Below the pieces are notes generated by a model. The model did no database searches, was not told the DNA's origin, and saw only the letters and a list, made by a program, of their open reading frames with translations. DNA of 64,000 bases. Origin: Marisediminicola sp040546025. GTDB taxonomy: Bacteria; Actinomycetota; Actinomycetes; Actinomycetales; Microbacteriaceae. The stretch lies in NCBI RefSeq assembly GCF_040546025.1, contig NZ_JBEPNA010000010.1, positions 1 to 64,000 of the forward strand, given 5' to 3'. Position numbers and translations under genes: made by a program. Position 1 is the first letter of the stretch. Each line of letters opens with the position of its first letter. Of this stretch, positions 1 through 9,933 are shown piece after piece.

Positions 1-115
1 CCTGTGATTATGCCGATAACATCCACCCGGAGGCCAGCAAAGACAAGGGCTCCACCGTCAACATCGGCATAATCCGGACATCGGAATAATGCCCCTTATG
101 CCGATATCGGCATAA
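1..115. mobile_element. Edge of an unidentified mobile element with clustered palindromic repeats
   Basis: Within 115 bases the decamer ATCGGCATAA or its complement occurs at 8-17 (inverted), 63-72, 80-89 (one mismatch) and twice in the perfect palindrome at 96-115. HNH-homologous coding sequence stops abruptly at 116. A forward frame is open from the window edge to a stop at 87-89 and could be the tail of an element gene, with no recognisable domain. By family knowledge, dense palindromic ends of this kind accompany tyrosine-recombinase elements such as RIT trios. That assignment is inference, because the rest of the element lies outside the window. Confidence 0.45.
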
Positions 116-1660
116 GCGGCACAAATGGGCAAGGTTGTAGTGCGCTGTCGGATGCTGGTGCTGCCACTGCAGGGTGTGGTCGATGTCGCACAGCTCGGCT
201 TGCCGGGAGCAGCCCGGGAACCGGCATGTCTCATCACGCACCCGCAGGAACGCGCGCAGATCTGCGGGCACCCGGTACCGGTCCCGCCCGATCGAGAGGA
301 TTGCTCCGGTCTCCGGGTGGGTGAGCAGACGGATCATGCTCGGCGCACCGGCGGCGAGCAGCCTGGCGGTGTTCGCATCGATCGGTCCGTACCCGTCCAG
401 GGACCCCGGCTCCTCACTGAGCCCGAGGAGCACCAGAGCGGGCACCGTCACACTCAGCCTCGGGCGCGTTTGGAAGTACCGGTCCCGCAGCGACCCGCCC
501 CCGCGGATCCCGGACCACCCCGCACGGGTCAGCGCAACCCTGACCGCCCGATTCCGTCGGGTAGCAGCACGCCGAGCACGCCGGGTACGCCGCGTGCGGC
601 GGGCCACCGTGTCCAGCGGGCGGTCGTCGGCGTTGCTCGTGCCGGCGCTACTGACCGTGTTGGTGCCGTCGAGCATGACCTCGCTGAAGATGTCCGCGCG
701 CAGCTGCGCCAGAGTGCGCACCTCGGTGGGTCCTTGCAGGGCGGTCGCGGCATCGGTGAGGCGGTTGAAAATAGCGATGGCCTCCGGCGCCGGGAGCAGC
801 TGGGAGAGCAGGGCAAGGCCGTCCTGCTGCGGATCCAGACGTACCTCCCGATCCTCCCGCGCCCGCGCGTGGCGCTGCGTGATCGACTCGGGATCAAGCA
901 ACTCGGTAAGGATCCGGGCCTTCTGCTTGAACTTCGCCACCGTCAACCGAGCCGCATGAGGCAGAGCCTGCCCCTCCAACACCGCACGGGCCTCGCCCGG
1001 CAGTCCGGAGGCGAAGTCGACCATCACCCTCGCATGCCCGAAGCTTATGGTCCCCGACCGCAGAGCCTCCAGCGTCGCCGGGAGCTCGTGGACCAGGATG
1101 TGGCTGACACCGAGGAAGGCGTCGATGGTGCGCTCCGGGATCCGCAGCGCCGCACCCAGTTCGGCCCGCAGACTCCGCAACGCCAACTGCCGGCTGCCTG
1201 CCCGGCTGCGCTCATCCCCGGTCAGCCCGAGTACCCGGGCCTGCTCGAACAACACCACCCGATCACCCATCAGCCCGGCAATGCCTCGCTCGACCCGCTC
1301 GAGGGCATCGATGACCCGCCCCATCGCCTCACCCGCACCACCCGGCCCCGCCGCGACCCCATACGGGTACCCACGACTGGCATCTAGCCCCGCACCGGGC
1401 CGGCCGGCCTCCTCGGGCGGGCCTGAATAGTCGGGCTGCCCTGAATGGTCGGGCAAGTCGTCCTCGTCAGCCCAGCGCGGATCATCCAGATCAGGATCAT
1501 GCGGGAACAACTCCGCCGGCATCCCCTCGAACGGCAAACCAGCACCCGGACGGTACCCCTGGGCGGCCATCTCCGCATCCGCCTCAATATTGAACTGCAG
1601 CATCGACGCGGCCAAATCCGCCGCCTCCTCCACCGTCCACCGATAGCCGCTCATACCCAT
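8..1660 (-). pseudogene. DUF222 / 13E12-family HNH endonuclease, 3' end replaced by mobile element
   Basis: The 550-aa reading frame has the N-terminal DUF222 helical region (about residues 110-400) and a C-terminal HNH nuclease signature: a CRFPGC motif, then CDIDH, then the HYNLAHLCR segment. After HLCR, encoded at 116-130, homology ends and 36 codons of palindromic element DNA follow to a TAA at 8-10. The family normally continues with an HH/CH..LKH block and a further tail, so the gene is truncated. The junction happens to encode a C, H and K, so residual activity is not excluded. I start at the ATG at 1660; a second ATG lies two codons later. The role of these multicopy proteins is unclear; a homing- or repeat-associated nuclease is usually assumed. 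Confidence 0.75.
96..115. repeat. Perfect 20-bp palindrome at element terminus
   Basis: TTATGCCGATATCGGCATAA is a perfect palindrome made of two copies of the decamer that recurs at 8-17, 63-72 and 80-89. It abuts the last base (116) of sequence coding for the conserved part of the HNH protein, so it probably marks the element terminus. It may be a recombinase binding site; no recombinase gene is visible in the window to confirm this. Confidence 0.6.
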
Positions 1661-1929
1661 AGCGAACACCCACCCACCGACATCCGACGCACCCGAAAAT
1701 GGCCGCGCGCAGAAGACCGGAGGCCCTGCACCGACACCCCGAATCCGTTCATGGACACAGTCGACACCCGACCACCGACATTGGTCCGACAATCCCGTTG
1801 TCGCCGTGAAACCAGCGGAGAACGAGCGCCGCGGCGGCCCGTGGGAGGACAGGATGAATCGCGGGCCCGCACCCTGTGGCCGGGAGCACGAAGTCAGCGC
1901 TCGGCGCTGGCCCTTCTCGCGGCGCGCGG

Positions 1930-2958
1930 CTAAGCCGAGTCGCGCACGACGAGCCGGGTCGGCAGGATGCTCTGACGCTCGACCTCTTCGCCGGCAAGGA
2001 GTGCGAGGAGGTTGTGTGCCATCCGCAGCCCCATCTCGGTCGAGGGCTGGTGCACCGTCGTGAGCTGCGGGTCGGTGCTCGTCGCGGCGGGACTGTCGTC
2101 GAAGCCGACGAGGCTGACCTGGTCGGGCACCGAGATGCCCCGTTCGCGGAGCACCGAGATGGCCCCCATGGCCATGAGGTCGCTCGCGACGAAGACGGCG
2201 TCGAGATTGGGGTCGCGATCGAGGAGGTCGCGCATGGCGCTCGCCCCGCTGGCCATGGTGAAGTCGCCGTGCGCGATGAGGTCGGTGGGCAGCCCGGCTT
2301 CGGCGAGGGTGCTGACCCAGCCCTTGGTGCGGTCGATTGCCGCCTGCATATCGACGGGACCGGAGATCGTCCCGATCCGGCGGCGCCCCTTTTCGAGGAG
2401 GTACTCGGTGGCGAGCGCGGCACCTGCGGCGTTGTCGACGTCGACGAAGTAGTTGCTGTGTTGCTCCGGGTGGAAAGGCCGGCCTCCGAAGACGACCGGT
2501 ATCGTCGCGTCGAGCTCGGAGAAGAACTCGACGTCGGAGTGGTGCGAGACGACGATTGCCCCGTCCACGTTGCCGCCAAGCAGGTATTTCTTCGTCTTGA
2601 GCGACGTGGACGTGCGGCTCGCGAGCTGGAGGTTGAGAACGTAGTCGCTTGACTCGAGCCCGCGGGTGATTCCTTGGACGATCGCCGCGAAGAACGGGTC
2701 TCCGAAGAATCGCGCCGCCTCCTCGGGCACGATGAGCGCGATTGCCATCGTCTGCCGACTCGCGAGCGATCGAGCGGCGCGGTTCGGCACGTAGTCGAGG
2801 CGGGCAATGGCCGCGTTGACAGCATCCACCACGTCCGGGCGCACCTGGGTGGAACCGTTCACGACGCGCGACACGGTGGAGCGCGACACGCCCGCCGCGC
2901 TCGCAACGGCCTCGAGGGTCGGTGCGGCGCGACGGGTCGCCTGATGGGCAGCAATCAT
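1930..2958 (-). CDS. cebR: LacI-family repressor of the cellobiose operon (CebR-like)
   Basis: The 342-aa protein has the LacI-type N-terminal HTH (about residues 12-35, ...VASAAGVSRSTVSRVVNG), the hinge with the LDYVPNRAARSLA motif, and a periplasmic-binding-protein-like sensor domain for a sugar inducer. It is the last gene of the uptake operon, 9 bp after the beta-glucosidase stop. No clear Shine-Dalgarno precedes its ATG, so translational coupling is likely. The operon promoter carries three copies of TGGGAGCGCTCCCA, the box bound by CebR of Streptomyces and CelR of Thermobifida. This gene is therefore very probably that repressor, released by cellobiose or a related beta-glucoside and autoregulated. 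The inducer is inferred. Confidence 0.82.
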   Translation of the reverse strand: MIAAHQATRRAAPTLEAVASAAGVSRSTVSRVVNGSTQVRPDVVDAVNAAIARLDYVPNRAARSLASRQTMAIALIVPEEAARFFGDPFFAAIVQGITRGLESSDYVLNLQLASRTSTSLKTKKYLLGGNVDGAIVVSHHSDVEFFSELDATIPVVFGGRPFHPEQHSNYFVDVDNAAGAALATEYLLEKGRRRIGTISGPVDMQAAIDRTKGWVSTLAEAGLPTDLIAHGDFTMASGASAMRDLLDRDPNLDAVFVASDLMAMGAISVLRERGISVPDQVSLVGFDDSPAATSTDPQLTTVHQPSTEMGLRMAHNLLALLAGEEVERQSILPTRLVVRDSA

Positions 2959-2967
2959 AAGGGAATT

Positions 2968-4400
<1,433 letters not shown>

Positions 4401-4404
<4 letters not shown>

Positions 4405-5330
4405 CCCTTGACCGCTCCCTGCATGATTCCGGAGACGAGCTGCTTGCCCGCGACCACGAAGAGGATCAACAGCGGGATGGTCGACAGCAGCACCCCGGCC
4501 AACACGATCGAGTAGTCGATGAAGAAGTTGTTCTGGAGAAGCGACAGCGCCACCGGGAGGGTGGGGTTGTTGCTGTCGAGGATGATGAACGGCCAGAAGA
4601 AGTTCGTCCACGTCGCGATGAAGATGAACAGCGCGAGCATCGCGGCGGCAGGGCGGGAGGCGGGCACGCCTACGTGCCAGAAGGTGCGGATCATGCTCGC
4701 GCCGTCGACTCTCGCGGCCTCGATGAGCTCATCCGGCAGCGTCTGGGTGAGGTATTGCGTCATCCAGAACACCCCGAAAGCCGAGACGAGCGCCGGCAGT
4801 ATGACCGCCATGATGTTGCCGCTCAGTCCGAGCCACTGCGACATGGCGATGAACAGCGGCACGATGCCGAGCTGGGTTGGAACGGCCATTGTCGCGATCA
4901 CGAAGATCAGCAGTCCCTTGTTGCCGCGGAACTTGAGCTTCGCGAACGCGTAGCCGGCGAGGGTCGAGAAGAAGACCACCGACGCGGAGACGACCGTCGA
5001 GACGATGATGCTGTTGGTGAGCGCCTTCCAGAAGTTGACGCTCGGGTCGTTCACGACCTTCGCGGCATTGCTGAGGAAATTGCCGCCCGGCAGCCAGTCG
5101 ATGTCCTGCCTGTTGATGGTCGACGAGTCGCCGCTTCCGATGAGGAACGACCAGTAGAGCGGGAAGAGGGACGCGAGGATGACCAGGACAAGGAACACAT
5201 AGCCGAGGGTGGATGGCTTATTGGACGCGATCGCCTTGGCGCGGCGCTTGGCGCTGCGGCTGGTCTTGTAGGCCTTCACCGGAGGGCCTGCGGGGGTGAG
5301 GGGAGCGGGACGCTCGGTTGTGGCGGTCAT
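4401..5330 (-). CDS. cebG: ABC sugar transporter inner-membrane subunit (MalG/CebG type)
   Basis: A 309-aa permease of the carbohydrate-uptake-1 ABC family. After a basic N-terminal tail (about 45 residues) come about six membrane segments and the EAA loop (ELIEAARVDGASMIRTFWHVGVPASRP), which docks the ATPase. It ends in the typical ...VSGIMQGAVKG. The ATG at 5330 overlaps the stop of the MalF-type subunit, and the gene's own stop overlaps the beta-glucosidase start, so the three genes are tightly coupled. No ATPase gene is present. As in Streptomyces ceb operons, a shared MsiK-type ATPase elsewhere in the genome probably powers the transporter. Confidence 0.88.
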
Positions 5331-6295
5331 TTGCTGCTCCTGCTTCCGCTCGTCGCGATGGTGCGGGTTGCCGCGAGGTTGATGAGCCCCACGACGATGA
5401 TGATGAGGAAGAGCAACCAGGCGGCGGCGGCGGCGCGGCCGAATTGGCCGCCTCCCGCTGGGCCGAACCCCAGGTTGTAGATGTACATCGTGATCGTGAG
5501 CCACTGGCTGCTCGCGCCGCCGGCTCCCGTCGTGTCGTACATGCGCGGCTCGTCGAAGATCTGCAGTCCGCCGATGGTCGAGGTGATGATCACAAAGATC
5601 AGCGTCGGGCGCAGCGAGGGAATGGTGATCGAGAAGAACTGCCGGATGCGGCCCGCGCCGTCGAGCATGGCCGCCTCGTAGTAATCGCGGGGCACGGCCT
5701 GCATGGCCGCGAGGAAGATGAGCGCGTTGTAGCCGGTCCAGCGGAAGTTCACCATCGTCGCGATCGCGAAATGGCTGGGCACGACCTGCGAGTGCCAGCC
5801 GACCGGGTCGACGCCGATGCGTCCGAGCGCATTGTTCACCAGACCGTACTGGTCGCCGAACATGTTGCTGAAGATGAGGGCGACGGCGACCGGGGCGACG
5901 ACGTAGGGGACGAGAACGCCCATGCGCCAGAAGGTCTTGGCGCGGAGGTTCTGGTCGAGGATCGCCGCGATGATCAGCGCGAGGATGACCTGCGGAATCG
6001 CAGAGATCAGGAAGATGCTGAAGCTGTTCCGGAGGGCGACCCAGAACTTGTCCTGGGCGAGAACCCACTGAAAGTTGCCGGCGCCGGCGAAGTCACCCTG
6101 GCCGCCGATGATGTGCCAGTCGTAGACCGAGACGTACGCGGTGTAGAGCAGCGGGAACAGGCCGGTGAGGATGAAGAGGATGAAGAACGGGGAGATGTAG
6201 AGGTAGGGCGAGACCTTCACGTCCCAGCGGTTCAGCTTGTGACTGAACGTGATGCGCCGAATCTCTCGATCCTCGGCTAGCGACTGCGTTGTCAT
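5327..6295 (-). CDS. cebF: ABC sugar transporter inner-membrane subunit (MalF/CebF type)
   Basis: A 322-aa permease with about six membrane helices, the first at roughly residues 33-55 (YISPFFILFILTGLFPLLY). It has an EAA-loop motif, YYEAAMLDGAGRIRQFFSITIPSLRP. It forms the membrane channel together with the MalG-type subunit, whose start overlaps this gene's stop. It lies 85 bp downstream of the binding-protein gene. The order binding protein, MalF, MalG, GH1 enzyme matches cebEFG-bglC. Substrate specificity is inferred from the operators and the beta-glucosidase. Confidence 0.88.
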   Translation of the reverse strand: MTTQSLAEDREIRRITFSHKLNRWDVKVSPYLYISPFFILFILTGLFPLLYTAYVSVYDWHIIGGQGDFAGAGNFQWVLAQDKFWVALRNSFSIFLISAIPQVILALIIAAILDQNLRAKTFWRMGVLVPYVVAPVAVALIFSNMFGDQYGLVNNALGRIGVDPVGWHSQVVPSHFAIATMVNFRWTGYNALIFLAAMQAVPRDYYEAAMLDGAGRIRQFFSITIPSLRPTLIFVIITSTIGGLQIFDEPRMYDTTGAGGASSQWLTITMYIYNLGFGPAGGGQFGRAAAAAWLLFLIIIVVGLINLAATRTIATSGSRSSK

Positions 6296-6380
6296 TACTG
6301 CTCCTCGCGGTAGAGGGGGTGGAACTCAGGGGAATGGGCCGGGTCGCGGTGAATCGCGACCCGGCCCATCGAGGAGGGTG

Positions 6381-7655
6381 TTAGCCGATCGCTTCGACGT
6401 CGGTCACGAACTGCTCCCATGACGCGTCCGCATCCTGGGTCTTGTCGACATCGACGCGGGTGATCGCGTTCTGCAGGGCGTCCATGACCGGGAAGTAGTT
6501 CACGCTCTTGAACGGTGCGACGGTGATCGCGGCGGAACGGTCGGAGAAGATCTCACCGGTCGGTGCCTCGTTGAAGTACGGACGAGTCACGCTGAGCAGT
6601 TCCTCTGCCTCGTAGAGGCTCGTCTGGCTCGGGAAGTTGCCGGTGGCGACGAAGGCCTTGAGCTGCTGCTCCGGGTCGGTCAGCCAGTCAGCGAAGGCCT
6701 TTGCGGCTTCTGCCTTCTTGCTCTGGGCGGGAACGGTCAGGTACGAACCGCCCCAGTTGCCGCCGCCGTTCGGGAAGACGTTCGCGACGTCCCAGCCCTC
6801 GACCTCGGGAGCGTTGCCCTCGATGACGCCGAGCATCCAGCTCGGGCAGAGCATCGTGGCGAAGGCGCCGTTGGCGAATCCAGCCGACCAGTCGTCGCTC
6901 CACTGCGCGAGGTGCGCGGAGAGCTCGGGGCTCGCATCGAGAACGGTGTTGTAGGCGTCTTCGACGACGGGGTTGGTCGTCGCGATGATCTCGCCGTCGG
7001 TGGACTCGAGGGTCTCCTCTTCCTGGTTCAGGATGCCCTGGAGGATCGCGCCGCTCGAGTCGAACCAGGCGGCGTCGCTGTTCGCGACGAACTCGTCGCC
7101 GGCGGCGAAGTAGGTGGCCCAGTCGCCGTCGATCATGGCGGCGACTTCCTCGCGGTCGGTCGGCAGGCCGGCCTCGGCGAACAGGTCGGAGCGGTAGCAG
7201 ATGGCCTGCGGGCCGATGTCGGTTCCGTAGGCGATGAGGCGGCCGTCGGCGTCGGTGGCCGCGTCGGTCTTCCACTGCACCCAGCGATCGGCGACCTCGT
7301 CGTTCGAGAGGTCGTAGAGCTTGTCGGAGTACTGGAGCAGCTCGGCGAACCAGTCGATCTCGACCGCTTCGACATCGGCGAGGCCGGAGCCGGCGCCGAG
7401 CTTGGTGAAGTAGTTGGTGCGGGCGTCGCCGGACGTGGCGGCCTTGTTGTGCACGATCTTGATGCCGGTGAGCTCGGTGTACTCGGCGAGCATCTCGTCG
7501 GTGTACCCGAAGTCGTTGAAGGTCGCGAGGGTGAGCTCGGTCACCTCGTCGTCGGCGCCGGGGGCGCCGCCGCTGCTGCAGCCCGCTGCGAGTAGTGCGA
7601 ATGCGGCCGCGCCGGCGATGGCTGCTGCAGCGGTTGTGCGTCGTGATTTGCTCAC
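6381..7655 (-). CDS. cebE: Sugar-binding lipoprotein of ABC transporter (CebE-like)
   Basis: A 424-aa extracellular solute-binding protein of family 1. It has a lipoprotein signal peptide with lipobox LAAGC about 25 residues in, followed by a GA-rich linker and a mature domain starting ELTLATFNDFGYTDEM. It delivers sugar, probably cellobiose or cello-oligosaccharides, to the two permeases downstream. I choose the GTG at 7655 because an AAAGGAG ribosome site lies 6 nt upstream of it. A GTG two codons earlier overlaps that site and is less likely. Transcription starts from the operator-flanked promoter at 7743-7773. Confidence 0.88.
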   Translation of the reverse strand: MSKSRRTTAAAAIAGAAAFALLAAGCSSGGAPGADDEVTELTLATFNDFGYTDEMLAEYTELTGIKIVHNKAATSGDARTNYFTKLGAGSGLADVEAVEIDWFAELLQYSDKLYDLSNDEVADRWVQWKTDAATDADGRLIAYGTDIGPQAICYRSDLFAEAGLPTDREEVAAMIDGDWATYFAAGDEFVANSDAAWFDSSGAILQGILNQEEETLESTDGEIIATTNPVVEDAYNTVLDASPELSAHLAQWSDDWSAGFANGAFATMLCPSWMLGVIEGNAPEVEGWDVANVFPNGGGNWGGSYLTVPAQSKKAEAAKAFADWLTDPEQQLKAFVATGNFPSQTSLYEAEELLSVTRPYFNEAPTGEIFSDRSAAITVAPFKSVNYFPVMDALQNAITRVDVDKTQDADASWEQFVTDVEAIG

Positions 7656-7691
7656 GGTCACTCCTTTGTGTGCGTGGGGATAGGGAGATCG

Positions 7692-7705
7692 TGGGAGCGC
7701 TCCTA
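7692..7705. promoter_or_regulatory. CebR-type operator 1
   Basis: TGGGAGCGCTCCTA differs at one position from the palindrome TGGGAGCGCTCCCA. It lies in the 5' leader of the binding-protein gene, 24 bp from operator 2, and is expected to bind the LacI-family repressor encoded at the end of the operon. Confidence 0.82.
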
Positions 7706-7715
7706 GTTCTTGCCA

Positions 7716-7729
7716 TGGGAGCGCTCTCA
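7716..7729. promoter_or_regulatory. CebR-type operator 2
   Basis: TGGGAGCGCTCTCA is a near-perfect copy of the 14-bp box. It lies just downstream of the predicted -10 element, where a bound repressor would block transcription start. Confidence 0.82.
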
Positions 7730-7742
7730 GTGGATCGTGGCC

Positions 7743-7773
7743 ACACTAGCGCAGGGATCCCACCAGCTGTCAA
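7743..7773 (-). promoter_or_regulatory. Predicted promoter of the cellobiose operon
   Basis: On the minus strand a consensus TTGACA (7773-7768) is followed after 19 bp by TAGTGT (7748-7743). The spacer is slightly long. The promoter is enclosed by operator 3 upstream and operators 2 and 1 downstream, an arrangement that suits repression by looping or steric block. Confidence 0.6.
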
Positions 7774-7780
7774 CCCTTTT

Positions 7781-7794
7781 TGGGAGCGCTCCCA
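7781..7794. promoter_or_regulatory. CebR-type operator 3 (perfect palindrome)
   Basis: TGGGAGCGCTCCCA is the exact 14-bp palindrome known as the CebR/CelR box in Streptomyces and Thermobifida. It sits immediately upstream of the -35 element of the sugar operon. Confidence 0.88.
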
Positions 7795-7824
7795 AATTGA
7801 TACCAAACGATCCCCCGCAGGTCG

Positions 7825-7977
7825 GCTTTCATCATTCAGGAGTGGACAGGTCGGTCGGGGCGTGGACACGCACGAATCTGCCGCAATCTGTACTTATTCC
7901 GCGATATTGCGGCGTTTGAGGCACGTGCGCGCGGAATTTTGGATGCCGCCACCGCCAGCCTCCTGAATAATGAAAGC
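7825..7977. repeat. Inverted-repeat element, copy A (153 bp)
   Basis: An 18-bp inverted repeat with one mismatch (GCTTTCATCATTCAGGAG and its complement) bounds about 117 bp with no gene. The same ends recur at 10817-10981, but the interiors are not evidently related. With the promoter, the operators and the tandem repeat at 7975-8004, this accounts for the gene-free stretch 7656-8005. Function unknown; a MITE-like element or a structured RNA/terminator are possibilities. Confidence 0.7.
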
Positions 7978-8004
7978 AGTGGCAAGCAGTGGCCAGCAGT
8001 GGTG
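7975..8004. repeat. Three tandem copies of a 10-bp repeat
   Basis: AGCAGTGGCA, AGCAGTGGCC and AGCAGTGGTG follow each other directly, ending one base before the stop codon of the exporter gene. They overlap the end of inverted-repeat copy A by three bases. This could be slippage-generated; no function is evident. Confidence 0.65.
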
Positions 8005-8005
8005 G

Positions 8006-9769
8006 TCAGTCCCGGTCGCGCGGCCGTGACATCGATGGCTCGATCAGGGCGCCGGTCTCGTTCGCCGCCTTCTGGGCCAGCACCGCGGCATCCGCTTCGG
8101 CCACCTCCTGCTGCGCCGACTTCTCACGCAGCGGCGTCGCCTTGAGGAAGAAGCTGAGCACAAAGGCGACGAGCACGACCGTGAGGCTGACCCAGAACAC
8201 GGAGACGGATGCCGTCGCGAAGCCCTCGAGGAACGGGGCGGCGAGGCGCGGGTCGGCCGTGTTCAGGAACGAGGTGTCGCCGTCGAGCGCGGAGCCGACG
8301 CCGGAGGGGTCGGCCAGGAGCTCCAAAATCCGGGCGTTGGCCGGATCCGCCCGCACCGAAGGCTGGCTCGCGACCGCGCCGAGGGACTGCTGGGTGGCGG
8401 TGTTGGAGAAGATCTCCTGGAGCACAACGGGGATGCGGGTGAAGAGCACCGAGAAGATGACCGCAGTGCCGAGGGTGCCTCCGATCTGCCGGAAGAAGGT
8501 CGACGACGACGTGGCGACGCCGATGTCCCGCGGGCCCACGGCATTCTGGCTCGCGAGCGTGAGGGTCTGCATGAGCTGGCCGAGCCCGAGCCCGACGAGC
8601 AGCATCCCGATCATCATGAACCACACGGGCTTGTCGTAGGTCGCGAAGGTGAACCAGCCGAACCCGGCCGACATGAACGCGGTGCCGATGATCGGGAACG
8701 GCTTGTACTTGCCGGTGCGGCTGATGAGTTGGCCGCTGACGATCGACGAGACCATGAGGCCGAGGATCATCGGCAGCATCAGGAATCCGCTCTGGGTCGG
8801 GGTCGCCCCGTTCACGAGCTGCAGGTACAGCGGCACAGTCATCATCGCGCCGAACATGCCGAAGCCGACGAGCACGCCGAGCACTGTGGCCATCGAGAAG
8901 GTCGGCGACGAGAACAGCTTGAGGGGGATGAGTGCGTCGTCGCCCATAAGCTTCTCGGCCAGGATGAAGCCCGCAATGCCCAGCCCGCCGATGGCGTAGC
9001 AGGCGATGGCGATGCCGGAGCCCCAGCCCCACTCGCGGCCCTGCTCGGCGACGAGCAGCAGCGGAACGGCGGCGAGGATGACGGTGGCCGCCCCCCACCA
9101 GTCGATGCGAACCGGGCGCTTGGAGTGCGGAACGTGAAGGAAGCGCAGAACGATCGCGAGCGCGGCGATGCCGATGGGGAGGTTGATCAGGAACACCCAG
9201 CGCCATCCGGTGACGAACAGGATCTCGGTGGTGCCGGCGAAGAAGCCTCCGATGAGCGGTCCGATGACGCTCGAGATCCCGAACACGGCGAGGAAGTAGC
9301 CCTGGTATTTGGCTCGCTCGCGCGGCGCGAGCATATCGCCCATGATCGTGAGCGGCAGCGCCATCAGGCCGCCTGCGCCGAGGCCCTGGATTGCGCGGAA
9401 GATCGCGAGCTCGTACATGCTCGTGGAGAACCCGGCGAGCAGCGAGCCCAGGAGGAAGATCGTGATCGCGATGATGAACAGGGGCCTGCGGCCGAAGATG
9501 TCGCTGAGCTTGCCGTAGATCGGGGTGCTGATCGTCGCCACGATCAGGTAGGACGTCGTGACCCAGGCCTGCAGGCTCAAACCGTCGAGGTCGTCGCCGA
9601 TGGTGCGCATCGAGGTGCCGACCACCGTCTGGTCCAGCGCCGAGAGGAACATGCCGGCCATCAGGCCGAAGATCACGAACAGGATCTGGCGGTGGCTCAT
9701 GACCGCGCCGGGGTCGGCGACGGCGGACTTCCTCGCGCTGGAACTCGCCTGGGACTTGACGCGTGACAT
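8006..9769 (-). CDS. DHA2-family (14-TM) MFS multidrug exporter
   Basis: A 587-aa drug:H+ antiporter of the EmrB/QacA type. After about 30 hydrophilic residues come about 14 membrane helices. Motif C-like ALDQTVVGTSM is in TM1, motif A (GKLSDIFGRRPLF) follows TM2, and a GWRWVFLINLPIG segment follows TM5-6, all typical of DHA2. A large extracytoplasmic loop near residues 490-540 and a charged C-terminal tail complete it. It exports hydrophobic drugs or dyes; the substrate is unknown. The ATG at 9769 has GAGG about 6 nt upstream. It diverges from the peptidase gene, with an inverted-repeat operator candidate between them. Confidence 0.88.
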   Translation of the reverse strand: MSRVKSQASSSARKSAVADPGAVMSHRQILFVIFGLMAGMFLSALDQTVVGTSMRTIGDDLDGLSLQAWVTTSYLIVATISTPIYGKLSDIFGRRPLFIIAITIFLLGSLLAGFSTSMYELAIFRAIQGLGAGGLMALPLTIMGDMLAPRERAKYQGYFLAVFGISSVIGPLIGGFFAGTTEILFVTGWRWVFLINLPIGIAALAIVLRFLHVPHSKRPVRIDWWGAATVILAAVPLLLVAEQGREWGWGSGIAIACYAIGGLGIAGFILAEKLMGDDALIPLKLFSSPTFSMATVLGVLVGFGMFGAMMTVPLYLQLVNGATPTQSGFLMLPMILGLMVSSIVSGQLISRTGKYKPFPIIGTAFMSAGFGWFTFATYDKPVWFMMIGMLLVGLGLGQLMQTLTLASQNAVGPRDIGVATSSSTFFRQIGGTLGTAVIFSVLFTRIPVVLQEIFSNTATQQSLGAVASQPSVRADPANARILELLADPSGVGSALDGDTSFLNTADPRLAAPFLEGFATASVSVFWVSLTVVLVAFVLSFFLKATPLREKSAQQEVAEADAAVLAQKAANETGALIEPSMSRPRDRD

Positions 9770-9833
9770 GGAACCTCGTTCTGGTGGCGTTGGTAAAATA
9801 TGCTCAGGCAAGCGGCGCACGTCGTTGGCGCAA

Positions 9834-9856
9834 AACTTTGCGGAGACTGCAAAGTT
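9834..9856. promoter_or_regulatory. Operator-like inverted repeat between exporter and peptidase genes
   Basis: AACTTTGC, a 7-bp spacer, then GCAAAGTT form a perfect 8-bp inverted repeat, the size and symmetry of a TetR- or MarR-family site. It lies 65 bp upstream of the exporter ATG and 77 bp upstream of the peptidase ATG, within the shared 164-bp divergent region. No regulator gene is adjacent. Confidence 0.5.
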
Positions 9857-9933
9857 ACACCTTGTGCAAGCGTGCTGCAAGTGCGCTGCTGATACCGAAA
9901 CCCCGGATGCGTCGCCTCGTGAGGAGCCGTGGA

